Shown piece by piece: positions 50,248 to 63,225 of a stretch of 64,000 nt of DNA. The stretch lies in the NCBI RefSeq assembly GCF_901933205.1, contig NC_044574.1, positions 17,097,733-17,161,732 of the forward strand, written 5' to 3'. A program made the translations under genes and the position numbers. The notes below the pieces were generated by a model. That model saw only the letters and a program-made list of their open reading frames with translations. It made no database searches and was not told the DNA's origin. Within the stretch, counting starts at the first letter, position 1. Every line of letters begins with the position of its first letter. Origin of the DNA: Camarhynchus parvulus. Taxonomy: Eukaryota; Chordata; Aves; Passeriformes; Thraupidae.

Positions 50248-50581
50248 CTCACCTTCAGTCACTTTATTCATCAGACTTCCTACTAGAGAGGAATATCTTT
50301 GCATGGAAGATCAGCAATCCACACCACCAATAATAAGTTTTCTGCTTAAAGCAGTATCCTCAGAGAGTAATCTGAGAAGGCAAGAGTAATATGTAGTCAT
50401 TGTGTTAAGACCTCATGCCTTTGTAAGGAAGAGCATGAACGCTGGTAGTGTCCCGTGGCATGTCCTATACCAAAAGTACTGCCATGTCCTGACTGCAGAG
50501 CAGAGTCATAGCAAAGGTGCTGAGGGGACCATAGTCTCCAAAAGCAACGTGGCTGAGAGGTGGTGGGGGCACAGCTGGTAA

Positions 50582-50616
50582 GTTACTGCTACATTACTGC
50601 TACAGTTACTGCTACT
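50582..50616. repeat. Three-copy tandem repeat, unit about 12 bp
   Basis: GTTACTGCTACA, TTACTGCTACA and GTTACTGCTACT follow one another, differing by a missing first base in copy 2 and the last base in copy 3. It is a small minisatellite-like expansion just past the solo LTR. Confidence 0.9.
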
Positions 50617-51173
50617 GTGCAGGTGAGCAGCAAAAGCAAAAGGTGAGCTTTCTGACATCTGGACAGGGCACAGCAACATGAACACCTTTTCTGGGATTGG
50701 CAGGGGCAGGGTTTTGGAAGAGAAGCTGGGAGCTCCCTTCAGGGAAATAGTGGGAAAGTAGCTGTGATGACAACCTGGTAAGTGAGGTCTGACTAGAGGT
50801 AAATGAGTTGGAGAAAATATTCAGAATAAAAAAGCTTTTGAGAATTTTGATGATACAAGATGAATGTTTAAAACAAGGGCTCCGCAATGAAATTTTAATT
50901 GGCTTGTTGATACCTGACCTGTGGTTTTGAACATTACAGGGTTGGAACTACTTTGGTTTCTTCTTAGGCTGTGAATAATAGCCACATCTGTCAGTTCATT
51001 ATTACTGTTGTTAATACTGACCTGGCTGACCCTACATGATCCAATACAGTCATTCAGCTGTATAATATAAACACTTCTACCTTTCACCACTCTCAGAAAA
51101 ACCCCTCTGCTTGCAAATAGAATTACTCTTTCATAAAATCTATTCACAGTGGCCAGGAACACTACACAGAACT

Positions 51174-51218
51174 GGTTTTTGGGTTTTTTGTTTTTGGGTT
51201 TTTTTTGTTTTTGTTTTT
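51174..51218. repeat. T/G low-complexity tract
   Basis: A run of T blocks broken by G or GGG (GGTTTTTGGGTTTTTTG and similar). It is simple-sequence DNA, and the phenylalanine-rich open frame through it is an artefact. Confidence 0.85.
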
Positions 51219-51289
51219 AATTTAATGAGCTGTATACAATGTTTTTACTTGCATAAGTGCATCTATGTGCATAGAGGAAAAATATTGCA

Positions 51290-51346
51290 GGAAGGAAGGA
51301 AAGGAAGGAAGGAAGGAAGGAAGGAAGGAAGGAAGGAAGGAAGGAA
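51290..51346. repeat. (GGAA)n tetranucleotide microsatellite
   Basis: About 57 bases of GGAA/GAAG repeats with one extra A near 51302 breaking the register. The array is long and nearly pure, so it is probably length-polymorphic. GGAA is the core of ETS-factor sites, and GGAA arrays can act as enhancers in other contexts; nothing here shows such a role. Confidence 0.95.
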
Positions 51347-52059
51347 ATGCTCTGAAATTGAGGGATAAACTGAGTGGAAGAATTAAAGGATCATGCATTT
51401 GCTGAGAACCATGGGATTGTTTCTGCTTCCTGTCAGTATGCTGAAGAGGAGTTAAAGTTTTGACAAATATATTTTGCTGGTTATATGCAGAAAGCTCTAT
51501 GCTATACTTATCGCTTTAGTGGGAAGAAGACAATTAGTGATGGTTGTCTTATGATTCTCATGGATGGGAGGTGTATTTAACTTCATAGCATAAAAAACAA
51601 AGAGAGGGAGAAGAGGTTAGAAAATGAGTGGTTTTACCAATAAAGAGGTGAGGGAAGTCTGAGTCTGCATCAAACCAGCATTTCACCCTGGCCAATGGCC
51701 CCCATCAGTTGTCCCTAAAGAATATTTTGGAAACAGAAATTTAAAACTTCAAAAATAAAATACCAGTAGGACAAATATTTTCTTTGCTCCCAATATGTGT
51801 TTTGGTTGCTCCGAAACTTGAAAATTTGCAAAACTTTCAGAGAAAAAAGTGTTTTAAGTATCCAATCTGCTTTAAATCCTACTATGTTTACATCTTCATG
51901 TTAAGAGAATAAATTTGGTGGAGGAAGTTGTGCTCAAACTCTTCCAGTTTAAAATACAGTTTTTAAAAGTTTCATAATGTTTCTTTGTCTTTGTAGAGGG
52001 AAGGAAAATGCAGCCACATACATAATTTGCCCTGTCACCTTCTGTTTTCCATGCCATCT

Positions 52060-52385
52060 TCATTTGTCTCTTATCTGAACTAAAGTTCCAACTTCATTCA
52101 ATCTTTTTAGATGCCAAAACCTTCCATGTCTTAATTAGTCTCCTCTTATTTCTTGGAATTGTTTTGTAACTTTTTTTTATCTTCAATGATCAGAGTTGAA
52201 TACAATATTCCAAATTACAGTGAAACATCAGGTTTTTAAATACAGAATTTTAGTTTTCTTTCATTTTCTTTTTGCAGCCTAATAATCCTTTGTGTCATTT
52301 AATTGTCTGTACATGTTGCATCATGTATTAACTTGAACTAGCCCTGTAGAGTCCTAGGCCTTCTTTTTTTTAGCTGTTATGATTT
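52060..52385 (-). mobile_element. Highly decayed CR1-like LINE fragment
   Basis: On the plus strand the order of weakly preserved blocks follows the reverse complement of the CR1 3' third: a GTTGAATACAATATTCCAAATT block (compare GAACACAGTATTCCAGG), a GTGAAACATCAGG block, TTTTTGCAGCCTAATAATCC (compare TGATGCAGCCCAGGAT), a GTACATGTTGCATCATGTATT block, and TAGAGTCCTAGGCCTTCTTT (compare ACCCCCAGGTCCTTCTC). Divergence is much greater than in the other CR1 copies, so this would be an ancient insertion. The limits are approximate. Confidence 0.45.
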
Positions 52386-55300
52386 TGTCAGGAACAAGAA
52401 GTTGGTACATATAATCCTATTATCACATCCACAGACATTTCTAACATTGAATCAGGTTGTATGTCACGTTTTCATTTTAAAGCTGCTCTGTGAAAGACTT
52501 CAGTCCTTTCTGCTTTTAACTAAATTTAACTTGCAGGAAGATTGTGATGTTCCAGTATTGTTATCATACAATAATGTTTTAAACCTTCGTTTTTTAAAGG
52601 AGTCCTCTGCAACTGTTGCTTATAGCAACCCCTTGAGATTGGATTGAAAATAATGATTGTATCCCACAAAATAATCTGGTTTTTTACTCATTTCCTAGGC
52701 GATAATGTTGTCAGTATGCCAAGATGGTAGCTGACAGTAAACACTTGAAGAGATGAGCCCGAGCTGTCACAGCAGCAGGCGGAATCCTGGGAGCTGCTGA
52801 GCAGAGGCAGAGGGTGCAGTGAGCTCTGTGCTTCCCATTGCTCCCAGTTCCCACACAGGTGCCTTCGCTGCCTCAGTCACTGCTTTGAGCACACGCTTTG
52901 GCAGGAGCTCCCCAGTTCTCAGTGAGAGAAATGTGCTGGCTCCCTGTTGTTTTCTGAAGGATGTACGGGCTTTAACAGCCAAATTATTATTTATTCACTC
53001 ATCTTGATAACGCTACCAGATTCCTGTGCATGTGCACACTGCAAGAAAATTAGCTTTATACTTCTAATTTGCCTGCACCAAACATTGTCCAATCTTTTCA
53101 GTACTTTTCCTTTTTTGCCAATCTTTTTTCTGCATTTTCATCTGAACATTTCCTGCTTTATTGATAGAGACATTAGAAAAATCCACAATACTTTCAAATT
53201 CCCTTACTCTGACTATGTTTCTCTGCCCTCTGTCCCCTATTTATGAGCTGTCATATTGTGCTTCAGCCAGCTTCATGGTACACAAACACCTCTGGTGCTT
53301 ACATCTTTCCATCCTTTGGTCTTTTCTTTACTGTACCTCATATAAATAACGTTTTCCTGTGAAGCTGACATTAAACTTTATTGTCAATCCTCCTTTATAA
53401 AGGTGTTTAAAATATGAAAACTTATTTTTGTGAGATTTTGTTTTTCTACCCATTTCTGCCTCTTGTTCTCACATGGAGAGCAGATTATTTTTAATAAGAA
53501 TATAATCCATATTTACTTTTAAAAGATCTATAATTCCTTTTTTTTCTTCTTGAGGTTCTTCTGAAGTTTGTCTTCAACACAAGCTCATGGTTTTGTGACA
53601 TTTTGCCAAGTTCTCTGTCCATTTCTGCTGTTCTTTCTCTCTGTGGAAACCTTGACTTCAGTCAACACCTGAGTACCCTAGGAAACACTGATTTCTTAGC
53701 TTTGTTTGAAAAAAATGTCTGATCTGTTTCTGCACAAGAATACTTTGAATTCATTACATTGTCAGTTTGTTTGGAACAATGTTTTATAAAACCAGGCAGT
53801 ACTAATAATGTTCTTATTCTCTACCCTTTTGATAAATATAAGGAAGTTGCAGGTTTTAAGTGTATATTCCATGCTGACAATTGTATACTTTTTTTATCCC
53901 CCTAGGGGTTTGATAAATTAACTTGTATCTAAATAGTGTGTTAAAAAAAAAAGAACCCTTTAAATGGAATATTGAATTCCTTAAGTATTATACATCAGCA
54001 GTTTCCATTGAGTAAAATTTTGTATGTTGAAGCTCTGAGTTAGCTCTCTATGGAAAAGTATAAGAAAAGGCTGTCTGTTTAGTCTAATACTGATGTGCTT
54101 TACATTGCCTTGATAGCTCTTCTGTCGTGGAAAGCTGTTTTAAGACATTAGGAACTGTCTTCTTAGGCTGATGGCTACTGCCTCTGCAGCAGAGCTGGCA
54201 AGGAGAGCCTGTGCTTGCGCTGCACTGGAGCCTGTCTGTCTCTGAGTTTGGTGTGATAGCCTAAACCTAAACTGAGAATAGTCAGCACTGGAAGCCAAAG
54301 TGGTTGGGGAATGAGCAGGCGTTTTGTGACAGTGGGAGCAGGAGGAGGCAGAGCCAGTTGCCAAAATGCTGTTTCATTGCAGTGTAGTTGGATTTGCTGG
54401 TGACTGTCAGGGTGTTGCTGAGCTGATTTTGTCATACTGTCTGTCTGACATCTCATTTGGTACAGAAGTCAGCTGCAAGCAGCAATTCCCGCGGCACGGA
54501 GGCAGTCGGCAGGCAGTGCGTTGTCTGCCAAGTGCCTCTCGGGAAGATGCCTTCAGAAACAGGACTGCTCATCTCCAAGTAGCTGCCAGTGAAAATGGAA
54601 GGAGAATAAAACCTGTGGTGTCCTCTATTTTTCCCTTCTGTTTGATAAAGCTTGGAGCAAAATTAAGTATTCAGCATCTCAGTAAATGTAATTCTTAGTC
54701 TGTATTGACTTCCTACAATTGTATCTGTACCAGTTACACCCTTCCTCCAAAATTAATCCCCACTTTATTATCTAAATAAACTCACGCACAGCCAAATAAG
54801 AATACCTAAACTTTTCTTTTCATGATTTATCCAATCAATGTGATCATATTTGAGAAAGAAATAGTTCATATTCCATGTGTATTAAAAAAAAAAAAGCACC
54901 AAAACTCCTCCAGTTTTAGAGCACCTATCCATTTCTATGAATTCTACAGAAAGCACAAAAATTAAAAGATATACCTTTGCCTCTGGTTCAAATGAATAGA
55001 TTTCATACCATGGGTAACCTGCAGGAGGCATTTTGGGAACTTAAAGAAATTTCCCATAGACCTGTTGTTTTAATGTCTGTTATGTGACATTGTGAGGCAA
55101 AATATAGTGCCCATAAATAATATGAAAACTCTTCCAACCTTTGTTATTCAGTATGTCTTAGGTCAGCCTTTTTTTCATCAACTTGAGCAAAGCATGATAC
55201 ATTATTCATTAATTAATCTCAAACATCATAATTTGAGTTGATTTCAATTTTTTGTTAGAACCTCTCTCCTTTTACAGAAATTTTTAGGAGATGCCCTTTC

Positions 55301-57113
55301 ATTGGCACGTTCAATCTTTTACACTTAACCAACTTAAGTGGCCTCACACACCTAGTGCTTTCCTCCTTTATCATGCAGTTCATGTATTAAAGGCATTAAA
55401 TGTCATTAGGGTTCAAAACTATTACTTTAATTGGTGCTAGAAATTATAGCCTTTCTAATGGCAATAGAATTTATCAGCCTCTATGCTGGCATTCCTTCCA
55501 CATTTTAGTTTTTCATCACTGTTAATCTCTTTTGGCTTGGTTTAATTTCAGAAGGATTCACCTTCTGAAAATTCTTTGAGAATGATCAGCAGAAATAATT
55601 CTGGTTCCCCTTGAACAGAGACTCTTTTTTTTTGCCACATGCTCAAACAGACTGTGAGAAACCCTACAAAAATAGCAACCCAGCAGCAATTCTATTAATT
55701 GCACTGTACCTTATTCCAGAGTGCTGTGACAGGCTCTTATTTCAAAAGAGGCCAAAAAGCCATTAATGAGCTAGACCTACCTTCATGAAAATGCTGCTCT
55801 TACATTCTTCTGATTTTCTTTTCTCTTCCATGGCTTGAACCTGTCAAAGTGCTTCTAAAACTTCTTTTCTTACTGTAATATTATGGGTAAGTGCAAATAA
55901 ATAGAACTGCAATAAGTGTTACTAAGGGATGGCAGAGGGGGAAGCAGGGGAAGGAGTACCTCTACTGATGACCATAAATTTGTACAAATGATGACTATTT
56001 AAGAAAAAAGAGCACAGAAATAAATTGATTGTTCCTTCACTTTTTTATATTAAAAAAAATCATTAGCCAAAGGAAGAGCTTAATTAAATTCTTTTTCTTT
56101 TTCAGAAGGATAGCAGTCACTGTGGAGGAGGGAGTTTTGTTGGAGGGAGGGATGACAGGAGGATGGCACTGTTAAATAAGGAACAGTTTTATAGATAATT
56201 CTAGTCTTTGTAACAGGCAGAAAAGACCCTAAACCACATAATATGTGAAATGAAAAAAAAACAAAACCAAAAACAATCATGTAGAAGTCAGGGATTTTAA
56301 CAGTTCACCTTTACAATTCAATGTACTGAAAGGCCCCTGACTTTTTATTACTATGGCCTTCAGGATAAAGGTTTTGTTTCATGTGACTGGAGCTTTATAA
56401 TGTTTGGATACCAAAAGTAGAAACTGTACAGTTGTTTCATAACAACTTTATTTGCATTTTCCATGAGTTTCCTAATTTTTTTCCTCAGTCTTGTCTTATC
56501 TTACCATCCTGATTTCTGGCTATTTTTCTTAATGCTTTCATCTTCCAATCTCATTCTTTCTTATATACTTCCTTATATACTTTGTTTTCATAAGTGTTGG
56601 TTAATGATTGTGGGTTATGCCAAGCACTCAACTACATCTTTGTGAGCTGTGTTTGAAATTAGGCAGGATTAAAAGTTCCTGAGATTGCTTCTCACAGTAA
56701 CACTCAGACTATATTAAAGGAGAAGGGAGAAAAAAGGAAGTGAAAGGAGAGAAAGAAGAAAAAGAAGAGGAAAAGAGGGGAAAGGAAATTAAATCTGGCG
56801 GAACTGATTTTGACAGATGGACTTAACCAAGATAAAGTGATCTGATCACACTGCAGACACTGGGGAAGTGCTTTGCATACATGAGGAGTTTCATTTGAGT
56901 ACTGGGACCTCGGTGTCTGTATCCTTCCCAGTGACTCTTGGCATGTGTACAGTTTCACCATTTCTTTTGTCTTTTAATATTAATCCTTAGGTAAAAGTCC
57001 AAGGTACAGCCTTAGATAAGTAGCAATTGAACAGAGAAACTCTTGTATCAAGATGCAAAGATGTAAGAATGACCCTTTACAGAGAAAAGTCACCTGGAGA
57101 TGGTTTAGGCACA

Positions 57114-57152
57114 TTTCTTTAAAATGTCTTTATTGAAGACATTTTAAAGAAA
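57114..57152. repeat. Perfect 17-bp inverted repeat with 5-nt loop
   Basis: TTTCTTTAAAATGTCTT (57114-57130), loop TATTG, then AAGACATTTTAAAGAAA (57136-57152) is an exact reverse complement with no mismatch. Pairing does not extend beyond these ends. The RNA of the SLIT2 pre-mRNA could fold here into a 17-bp stem. It is too short for a typical microRNA precursor; it may be the palindrome of a decayed mobile element or arise from local inverted duplication. Confidence 0.95.
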
Positions 57153-57465
57153 CTCATGGCAGGAAAGCTCTGAAATATCGGTGATAAGGCAGCTTTCTCT
57201 ATTTTTAAGAGCGCAAAGCATGATTTCTCTGTCTATGCAGCAGGACAGAAATGAGAGCAAACCCTGCATCATTGCAGCTTGGAAAGAAATGAGGAATGCT
57301 GAGGAGAGGATTCAAGAAGTTACAAGGCATTAAATTGATTATTGGTTTTCTGAGTTAGGTTTGTGTTTTTAAATCAAAACATCCATCTTCTTAGGACTTG
57401 GAATTTCAGTTCATACATGTGGTTTACCTCTTAAACAGTTAAGCCATCAGCCAGAATCCTGCATA

Positions 57466-57797
57466 TATGAAAGCAGTGCCATTCTCCAGAATCTAGCACA
57501 TCCAGCAAGGAAAGGTTTCTCCAAGTTGTTTGTATATATGCATATGTTAATATAGTCACTGGTCTTTACAATATATTGCTTTTTAGTAGTTTGCAAGAGT
57601 TCTCTATAACTGTGTCTTCTGTTTTTGAGAAAATATATATTAACCTTCTGATGATAATTATTCTTATGGCTCTTTCTTCACCTTTTCTGTTTTATCAAGA
57701 TCTTTTCTTAATTGCTCTCATAACAAATGCTGACAGCTGTGCCACACACCAAGGATATTGTTTATCTTAGATTTTATTTTCACACATAGCTCTTCAC
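57466..57797 (+). repeat. Copy 1 of an unidentified dispersed repeat
   Basis: Two blocks here match the segment at 59480-59793. Block A (57466-57498, TATGAAAGCAGTGCCATTCT onward) is identical at 29 of 33 positions, all four differences being transitions. Block B (57730-57797, CTGACAGCTGTGCCACACAC onward) is identical at 59 of 68 without a gap. The 231 bases between the blocks do not align with the other copy by eye. I cannot name the family; a diverged LTR or non-autonomous DNA transposon are options. Confidence 0.7.
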
Positions 57798-59479
57798 CTG
57801 CATGCGTCAAGTGAAAAGATGATATCTACTTATGGATGAAAAGTTAAAGTAATTGCTATAGCATTCATTTGCTTATGAATTGTGATGCATACTTTGGTCA
57901 GTAGGAAGCCAGAAAACTGTCAGGTTTTGAATTTTCAGAAAGTGCTGGATTAAAATAAAGTGTGTTGAAAGACACATAAGTAACTAAATGCCCCTTAATA
58001 AATTCATGTGGTCTGGCTAATACTTTCTCAGCTCTTATTCTAACACTCCAAACTTTTGTGCAACTGTATATAGTTGTCCTGATATTAAAATTAATTTTTC
58101 TTATATATGTTTCTCTTCAACTTCATGTGTCCTTTTCCTCAAACCTTTTCTTATTATCTTCCCTAGCCAAAAGTTTCTATGACCAATGTTTTCAAGATCA
58201 GTCCTGGCTAATGCATTGGACCAGATAATCAGATTTACACCAGTGGACTGTAGAGGCATAGTGAATTTTCAGTGAAATCTAGAGCTTTATCCTTCTGTTT
58301 TGACTAAAATTTAATGCATTTTTATGTCCAAAAGCTTTTATCAAATAATAATAGTACATAATCTTCAGATGCAATATTGTTAGTTATAATGTATTGCTTA
58401 CATGCTCATTCATGAGAATTCCTAAGAGGAGGCTTTACATATGGAGGAGGATCAAAAATGTTCTTAATGAAATCTGCTGCAAAATAGCTGACATGAAAAT
58501 AAAATTTTAGTATCAATATGCACTATGACTGTATTTAAAAAGTCCCTTACCCTGCTTAGTTGGCTAAATATTTCAAATAAGGCCATAAATATTGAAAATC
58601 TTTGCATTAAAATAAGCATAATACTATATTATAATTTTACTAGAAAGTTTTTATCATTTGTTACTCTCTGACCTCTGTCTAGGCTCTTCATGTGTGTGTC
58701 AATGATACAGTTCTCTTGCTGTGCTTTACAGTTCTCTTTCTGTGGTCTTGGGAGGGTCATTATTTCTTAGTTAAAGCAGTGTTTATGCCCAGTGCAATAG
58801 AAAACAATTGGTTTGTGTGCTTAATCAAAAATTTAGAAATTTGCTAAAATTTAAACATCTTTTATATGATGTATGCATATATAAACACAGAATAATTACA
58901 TGTAAATAATGAAAAATGAATAATCCACAATGCAGTGTATTGAATAAATGTGAAACAAATTAAAATGTGCTAAAGAAATCTGTTGAGGTATTAATTTCTT
59001 CACCTTAATATATTTAATTTACCAATGCAGATTTCACCAAATTACCTGTAACTTTTTTTTGGTATCCCACCTTAATATTTCTTGGGCAAAACCTAAACCA
59101 TATTCCATTTTACTGCTTCAAAAATAGATGATTTTGCTATTTGATAGCTAATCCTGTCTGCTTAACACACACAAGAGAAATGATTTGTCATGCTCTTACT
59201 CAAATATCTTCCTAATCTGAAAATTACTGTAAATCATGTGGCTTTATGCTTATTGGGAAACAAAAAAACCAGCTTTTTCATTTGAGTTGTCAGATGGTTT
59301 TGTATGTATAACATCTAATCTGTTCCTTATTCCTGTGTGCTCTGCTGCCATTGTTCGCATCTTTGGCTTTCTTCATACCCTTGTGTCCTATCTTGAAAAC
59401 TAATTAAATTCAGACAACAGGATAATTTCAGGAGTCAAGAGAACATAGAGACACAGAACAAAGCACCAGACAAAAAATG

Positions 59480-59793
59480 TATGAAAGCAGTGCTGTTCTC
59501 CAGGACCTAGCAGTAGGTACTGGCCAGGCTGAGCACCATTCCACCTCTCGGGGTTTTGTGTAATTTTTTCGTGGGTGTTAAGTAAAAGAGGCACCTTGAC
59601 AGACCTCTCTGATGCTGCCAAGGGAAAGAAATAACTCAAGCATGGAATAAATTAATATTTTATACAGCATGAAGGGAAGCTGGAGAAGGCCCATGTCACT
59701 TTTCCAGAGAAACCCCCATAGATCTCTGACAGCTGTGCCACACTCCAAAGGTGTTGTTAACCTTAGCTTTTATTTTCACATATGGCTCTTCAC
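59480..59793 (+). repeat. Copy 2 of an unidentified dispersed repeat
   Basis: The direct-orientation partner of the copy at 57466-57797. Block A is 59480-59512 and block B 59726-59793, with 213 bases between (231 in copy 1), so block order, orientation and spacing are kept while the middle differs. A GGAATAAATTAATA stretch in the middle resembles a polyadenylation signal. Start-to-start distance between copies is 2.0 kb, short for a provirus but possible for an internally deleted one. No coding remnant was recognised between the copies. Confidence 0.7.
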
Positions 59794-62700
59794 TTCTGAT
59801 TACTTTTCCTCAGCAATTATGTGAGCGAAGTAATTTGAAAAGAAACTATGGATACTGACTTTCCAGTATTTTGTGTTTTGTCGTCATTCAAATGTTTCTT
59901 TATCGGTTACATTTTTAAATACATAGTAATTAAGCAACCACATAATCTCAGTGAAAACCTTTTTTAAGTTTTGTGGGAAATTTGTAGTGTAAGACCACGT
60001 ATCATTTAGCAGGTAGTGAGGACTCCTGTCACCCTGCTGGTCTCACACAATGGGGGATTTTCAAGGTTCTGTTTCTGCTCTTTTAGAACAGGTAGACAGG
60101 TCCCTGCTTATGATAAGCCAAGAGTGTAGCAGGATTGTATCTATTTTTTTGTGAATTTAAAACACCTGTCTGAACAGCTTGACTAGGCTTGGTAGTATAA
60201 GATAAGAACTCTCATCAAAAATGGTCTAATTAGAGAGACTAACTTGGCTCTGGGTAACTCAGGCTAATTGCACTGGAGCCACACTGACAGAAGCCAAAGT
60301 ACTGAGCAAATAATTATTTAACAAGTGGTGTATTTTGCTACAACCTGAACCTGTAACAGTGGAGGAATATCAAGCCCATCATCATTAGTGATGCTCTAGA
60401 GTTCAGAGCATGAGATGGCCCCTTCTGTAATGAAATGCAGGTTTGTGACTTCCTTTTGAGTAAATGAGATGAATTGTTTAATAGCTTTAGAATTGCAATT
60501 GGTGTTACTTTCTCAATGCAATGCAGACTAAGGAGTTATCTGTCATTTAAAATCAATCCCCTGAGGAAATATTTGATAGAACAATTAGACTGGATGTTAA
60601 CAGTTTGGCAAGCTTTAGGGCAACATTGACAGTGATTCTTTATATACAAATATTTAGGAAACTGTCAAACAGATTTATTAATAGACTTAGAGCCTGAAAG
60701 TAAGAAAAAGAAGTAATGTAGTCATTCAAAATACATCTTTTGTTTTCTTAGATGTGGATGATATCACAGATTTCAACAGAGTTCTTCTGCTACTAAGGCT
60801 AGAAGTGACATTTAGTGGATTTAAGCACTCTAGAGGTGCAGTTATGGAGAGAAAAAAAGGTACTTTGTTTAATAGCCTCAAGGATTCCTCTAGCAAGGGA
60901 AATCATTACTGTTTCCTTATTTTAAAAACAAACAAAACTCAAAATCTGGCAGATGTTGCATGTGATGAGAGATGTGTTGGCTGTGTATTGCAGTTCTTCA
61001 GATTCAGGAGCTGTACTCAATCCCATCACTGAAATCTATTTTTTGGTTTTTTGACAGCTGTTTTTGCCATTTACTTTAAAAGCAGATGGGGAAAATGCAA
61101 AGAAGAGCTGTCAATTTTATTACCATGTATAATCAGCATCTGTGCAATACATCAGACTCATTTCACAGCTTACACTTTCTCTCTGTAGTAAAATTCTTTT
61201 GGGATTTCTTGACAACTTTCTTGAAAGACTTCTCGTAAATTAGGAGATATTGGAATTAAAAGTATAGATTAATTAACTGCTAAAGCCACTATTCTGTCAT
61301 CCAAATTTACTTAAGACGTTATGTTCTGAGTGTTTAATTATAAAATATATGTCTAATTTGCTCCTCCATATTCAAATTCATGTTTTCTTAAGCAAGATTT
61401 TTTTAAAATTTTATTTTAGTATTATGCAATGCTTTTTATACATCTCTGATCCCTTTACATGCATTTAGGTGCAGCACATCTCTGTGTATACTTTTTTACC
61501 ATTCTCTACTGAGAGGGCTTAGTATCTTATACCCCATCTGGATGATTTAAAGTAAAAACGATTCTGTAGAGAACAGGGTGTTCTCCATTCTCAGTCTGCC
61601 CTCTTCCCTGGTGCAGCAGTTGTTCACAGAAATGGCTTTTTATAGTGGCGAAAGAGGCTAGTTTAGAAGTGTCAGTATAAATAAGCACGTTGTCTGTCTC
61701 TGGAAGTGCGGAAGCAGTAATCAGTAATGGTGTGCTGCAGGCTCATAGCACAGAACAGCATCCTCCTGGAAAGTGTCAAGTGATTTACATGTCACAGGGC
61801 TCTCTGGGGACCGTGTGGGAAGAATCTGTCTACTGGCTGGGGACCTACTTTGATTTGATTTGATTAGGTTGGAAGTCACAACTGCAGAAGCACCTTTGTT
61901 TCTCAGAATAGTAAGTGGTTGTACATTACAGTGTCTGCAGTGATAAGCAGAGGGGAAACATTTCCAAAGAGAAATGTTCACAGTACATTTCCTAGATAGG
62001 AGTGATTAGGGAATGGTCTTCAAAAAAGGTTTCAACTAGTTTGGCAGCATTAAAAGACAGTAAAACACTTATGTATCAATGCAGGACTTCTTTGAAGTGA
62101 AACACTAAAAGGAGATGGAGACTTCATATTAAAAGCATTAATTAACATTTATGTGATGGTGGGCAGGGTACTTCTTTTTACATGGGGCAATGCAAGCTTT
62201 GATGAAGAGTGTACTTAACCATCTTCCTCCATTATCTTATCTTATTAAATATGCTACTAAAATTGACTGTGACTTTTGAAAAAGAAACCACCAAGGCACT
62301 GTTTATGATACAAAGATGTTCATTCATAAGAAAAAAATGACTTCTGGAATGAGTTTGAAAGCAGTTGTTGTGAACAAAATTTAATACAAATTTCATGGAA
62401 AAATACTGACTCAAGTTTTTGTTTAGTTCTTTGGTGATATAATTCCACTCTGGCCAAGTCATTTGCAAGCACTTCATGGCTGACTTTTTCAGTAATAGAT
62501 AACTACAACTCATCCTATTCCAGAATTAAAAATATTTCATTTAATATAGGGCATTAATATAAAGAAGTTTTTAATTACTATGGGTTTTATCAGTAGAATG
62601 CAAATTTTCTTTAGATATTAGTCTATCTGTACTTTGTGGCTCAGGAATATATCTAATTAGATTTTCTCTGTAATAGTGGATACAAATTTACACTCTGAAA

Positions 62701-63175
62701 TTCAACTGATTATTTAAAGATAAAGCAGAAAATTAGAGGATAACAAAGCTTGAAAATGTGGATTTGATTTACTTTCTTTACAGACAAAGTGGAATATAAA
62801 AGATTTTTATTCTTTATTTATATAATCTTATTCTTCCTGTCTTATGTTAATCTCATTTTCTAAAATGTGATTTGTTTCAGTGCCTACACTTTGGCTTAAG
62901 TTAAGAAAATACATACTTAGATGATCCTACTAAAACAAATCCTTTATCCAGAAGAACTTGTAAATATATATCCCAGCACTGTGCATTCTGTCTGCTACAA
63001 TGTAAATATCTCACTAAAAGGAAATGTTATGTAAAGTTGATATAAAGTTCATTTTCATATCCACCAGTGAATTGGGGCTAGAACTGCTGGGAAGATAGCT
63101 CTCAGAAATATGCTGTAGCAAGACTTCTTCAGTTTTTGGCCATGTAATTTGTAGCCAAATTGGACAGCAGTAAAT

Positions 63176-63225
63176 GAAATCTTCTATTTCACCTTCTCAT
63201 GAAATCTTCTATTTCACCTTCTCAT
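63176..63225 (+). repeat. 25-bp perfect tandem duplication
   Basis: The unit GAAATCTTCTATTTCACCTT followed by CTCAT occurs twice with no difference (63176-63200 and 63201-63225). It is probably a recent slippage duplication and may vary between individuals. No function is implied. Confidence 0.97.

Noticed and set aside
53040..53345. Possible continuation of the decayed CR1-like element at 52060-52385
   Set aside because: Block order could not be followed past about 52385; similarity too weak to support.
60754..61032. Open frame beginning just after TTTTCTTAG, resembling an exon with an acceptor (DVDDITDFNRV)
   Set aside because: No match to the next SLIT2 repeat, no LRR pattern, and the phase needed after 49345 is not met by recognisable sequence; likely chance.
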